Source: Acidovorax sp. 106 | GTDB taxonomy: Bacteria; Pseudomonadota; Gammaproteobacteria; Burkholderiales; Burkholderiaceae_C | Direction: 5' to 3' | NCBI RefSeq assembly: GCF_003663825.1 | Contig: NZ_RCCC01000001.1 | Coordinates: 4,658,501 to 4,722,500, forward strand | Length of the DNA: 64,000 bases | In this document: positions 62,828 through 64,000 of the stretch, piece after piece | Position numbering within the stretch: position 1 is the stretch's first letter | Layout: each line of letters begins with the position of its first letter | Notes under the pieces: model-generated | Database searches by the model: none | What the model saw: the letters and a program-made list of their open reading frames with translations, nothing else | Told to the model about the DNA's origin: nothing | Position numbers and translations under genes: made by a program

Positions 62828-64000
62828 TCAGGTTCTTAGGGTGGGATCAGCCTGCACGGCATGCCAGGCGGCCTGCAAAGCGTCTTGCGATGCGGGGGGC
62901 AACACGCCCAAGCGCACGGCACCGGGTAGGCCGAAAGAGGTGCAGTCGCGCAGCTTGATACCGTGCTGGCGCAGGGCAGCCTGCAACGCAGAGGTTGCGG
63001 GATGCGCTACCCCAGGTCCACACAGATGTGCGGCGCCAGAGCGCGCCCTGGCTTCGACAGGCGCGGCCCGAACGGGTGGGTGGGGCGCTGGCAGGTCATC
63101 GCCAAACACCGTCTCGGCGGTGCTCACGCTGGGGCCGGGCAACGTGGCCACAAAGTAATTGGCCAAACTGCCGGGCAGCACGGCCCAGCCCAGCGCGGTG
63201 CACAGCGCCTGCTGGCGGGCCTTCCATTGGCGCAAGGTGGGCAGGCAGGCCGCCACCCATTGCTGCACGGCGGGCGTGGCCCAGGCGTGCAGCAGGGCCA
63301 CGCCGTGTGCACCCACGGGCCAGGATGCCGCCAGGCCTTGCAACGCCAGCACCATGCCCTCGGCCCCCGCAGGCGCCACGGCGTAGGCGGCGCGCACGCC
63401 CGTCAGGCCCAGAGCCTTGTTGGGCGACCACAGCTGCCAGGCCGATGCGGGCAGTGCGGGAGCGGGGCCAGCGGGCTCTAGTCGCAAGGGGTGGTAGGCG
63501 CAGTCCAGCACGCGCACGCCGCCCGGCAAAGGGGCGGCATGCCATGCAGCCAGCGCGGCATCTACCGTGCCCAGCGGGCTGGCGGGCTCGCAGGCCCACT
63601 GCAGGGTGGTGGACGCAACATGAACACCGTACACGCCATCCGCACCATCCGCGCCCCCTGCCCCGCGCCGCCGCACGGCCAGCCTGTGGGCCTGGGCCGC
63701 CTGGGCGTAGTCGCCGTAGCTGTGCGGCGGCAGCAGCACCTGCGCCGCGCCTTGCAGCTGCGCCCAGGTGGTGATGCGGTGAATGAACTCAGACGCGCTG
63801 CCCGCCACCACGATGCGCCCAGGTGCCACACCATGCAGCGCCGCCAGCGCGGCGCGCAGCGCGGTGTAAGCCGGGTCGGGGTAGCGGGTGGCATCGGCCT
63901 GCTGCAGGGCGGCCAGCACCGCAGGGCACGGGCCGCAGGCGTTGCTGTTGGTCGAGAAGTCGTGCGCGGGCACGCCCAGCGCATCAGGGCCGCCGTGCAC
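62828..64000 (-). CDS. cobC: L-threonine-O-3-phosphate decarboxylase-like PLP enzyme (CobD/CobC), start at or beyond the window edge
   Basis: About 390 residues are visible. The enzyme makes the aminopropanol phosphate linker of cobalamin, or an equivalent. It begins HGGPDALGVPAHDFSTNSNACGP, the typical N-terminus of this family; a GTG sits exactly at the window end and may be the start. The PLP Lys is in WSPNKALGLTGVRAAYA (about residue 195). A REP-type palindrome is read in frame near residues 309-317 (PPVRAAPVEARARSG). An alternative call is a general aminotransferase of the HisC type; the cob context decides. Confidence 0.88.
   Translation of the reverse strand: MHGGPDALGVPAHDFSTNSNACGPCPAVLAALQQADATRYPDPAYTALRAALAALHGVAPGRIVVAGSASEFIHRITTWAQLQGAAQVLLPPHSYGDYAQAAQAHRLAVRRRGAGGADGADGVYGVHVASTTLQWACEPASPLGTVDAALAAWHAAPLPGGVRVLDCAYHPLRLEPAGPAPALPASAWQLWSPNKALGLTGVRAAYAVAPAGAEGMVLALQGLAASWPVGAHGVALLHAWATPAVQQWVAACLPTLRQWKARQQALCTALGWAVLPGSLANYFVATLPGPSVSTAETVFGDDLPAPHPPVRAAPVEARARSGAAHLCGPGVAHPATSALQAALRQHGIKLRDCTSFGLPGAVRLGVLPPASQDALQAAWHAVQADPTLRT
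63050..63076. repeat. REP half-palindrome inside the cobalamin aminotransferase gene
   Basis: GGCTTCGACAGGCGCGGCCC followed by GAACGGG; on the minus strand it begins CCCGTTCGGGCCGCGCCTGT. It matches the REP left arm at 24 of 26 positions and is read in frame. Confidence 0.7.

Noticed and set aside
61197..63158. 653-aa plus-strand open frame over cobQ and the aminotransferase gene
   Set aside because: Antisense shadow; both minus-strand genes have intact family motifs.

Overview
The window is a high-GC chromosomal segment of a betaproteobacterium of the order Burkholderiales, most likely a Comamonadaceae member close to Acidovorax. I infer this from the protein sequences (sigma factor/DUF3619/DUF3106/RDD block, DUF6172, DUF2721, SIMPL, a BUG-type solute receptor), from the gene order, and from several families of small palindromic repeats of the kind that fill Comamonadaceae intergenic regions. 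No rRNA, tRNA, CRISPR array or phage region was seen. The one complete insertion sequence is an IS1595-type element at 17409-18469. About sixty genes are present; two run off the window edges (acetolactate synthase at the left, the cobalamin aminotransferase at the right).

Layout. 1-5.3 kb: acetolactate synthase, then a divergent tightly packed block (sigma factor, DUF3619, DUF3106, RDD, diacylglycerol kinase, LOG). 5.4-8.9 kb: P-II next to glutamine-dependent NAD synthetase, and a FemAB-like protein. 9-13 kb: two chemoreceptors, each ending in a CheR/CheB tether pentapeptide. 13.4-16.3 kb: soluble and membrane proton-pumping pyrophosphatases, transcribed divergently. 16.5-23 kb: a predicted metal hydrolase, the IS, an Mpo1-like membrane protein, a Crp/Fnr regulator, and a catabolic-looking aldehyde dehydrogenase/DUF2889/SDR run. 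23.2-28.6 kb: a PilJ-N periplasmic protein and the molybdenum-cofactor run moaA-mobA-GNAT-moeA-thioredoxin, with FNR-like boxes between them. 28.6-37 kb: SIMPL protein, OmpR/EnvZ, IspF, IspD, Mfd. 37-42.7 kb: membrane protein, BUG receptor, MerR plus carboxymuconolactone decarboxylase-like protein, SerB, DUF3829 lipoprotein. 42.8-44.5 kb: a nitrosative-stress cassette (NsrR, RIC/YtfE, group III truncated globin). 44.6-51.7 kb: small conserved proteins, a DEAD-box helicase, a PAS-GGDEF protein, SlyX, an aminotransferase and Nth. 51.8-58.7 kb: an AbrB/Doc toxin-antitoxin pair and a six-gene minus-strand operon (PotABCD-like ABC transporter, GntR regulator, Asp/Glu/hydantoin-racemase-like enzyme). 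58.8-64 kb: an alpha/beta hydrolase and cobalamin genes cobT, cobQ and cobC/cobD.

Themes. Anaerobic nitrogen-oxide metabolism is suggested by FNR-like boxes at moaA and the PilJ-N gene, molybdopterin synthesis, and the NsrR cassette. Carbon/nitrogen status meets NAD synthesis in the P-II/NadE pair. The most unusual layer is the repeats: a ~60-bp palindromic element occurs about ten times, two or three times inside coding sequence (FemAB-like, MoeA, possibly the SIMPL signal peptide) and once supplying a stop codon, while a different REP is read in frame through the cobalamin aminotransferase gene. No wholly new defence or mobile system was found. The least explained gene sets are the sigma/DUF3619/DUF3106/RDD module and the GntR-controlled transporter operon, whose racemase-like enzyme lacks one of the two family cysteines.
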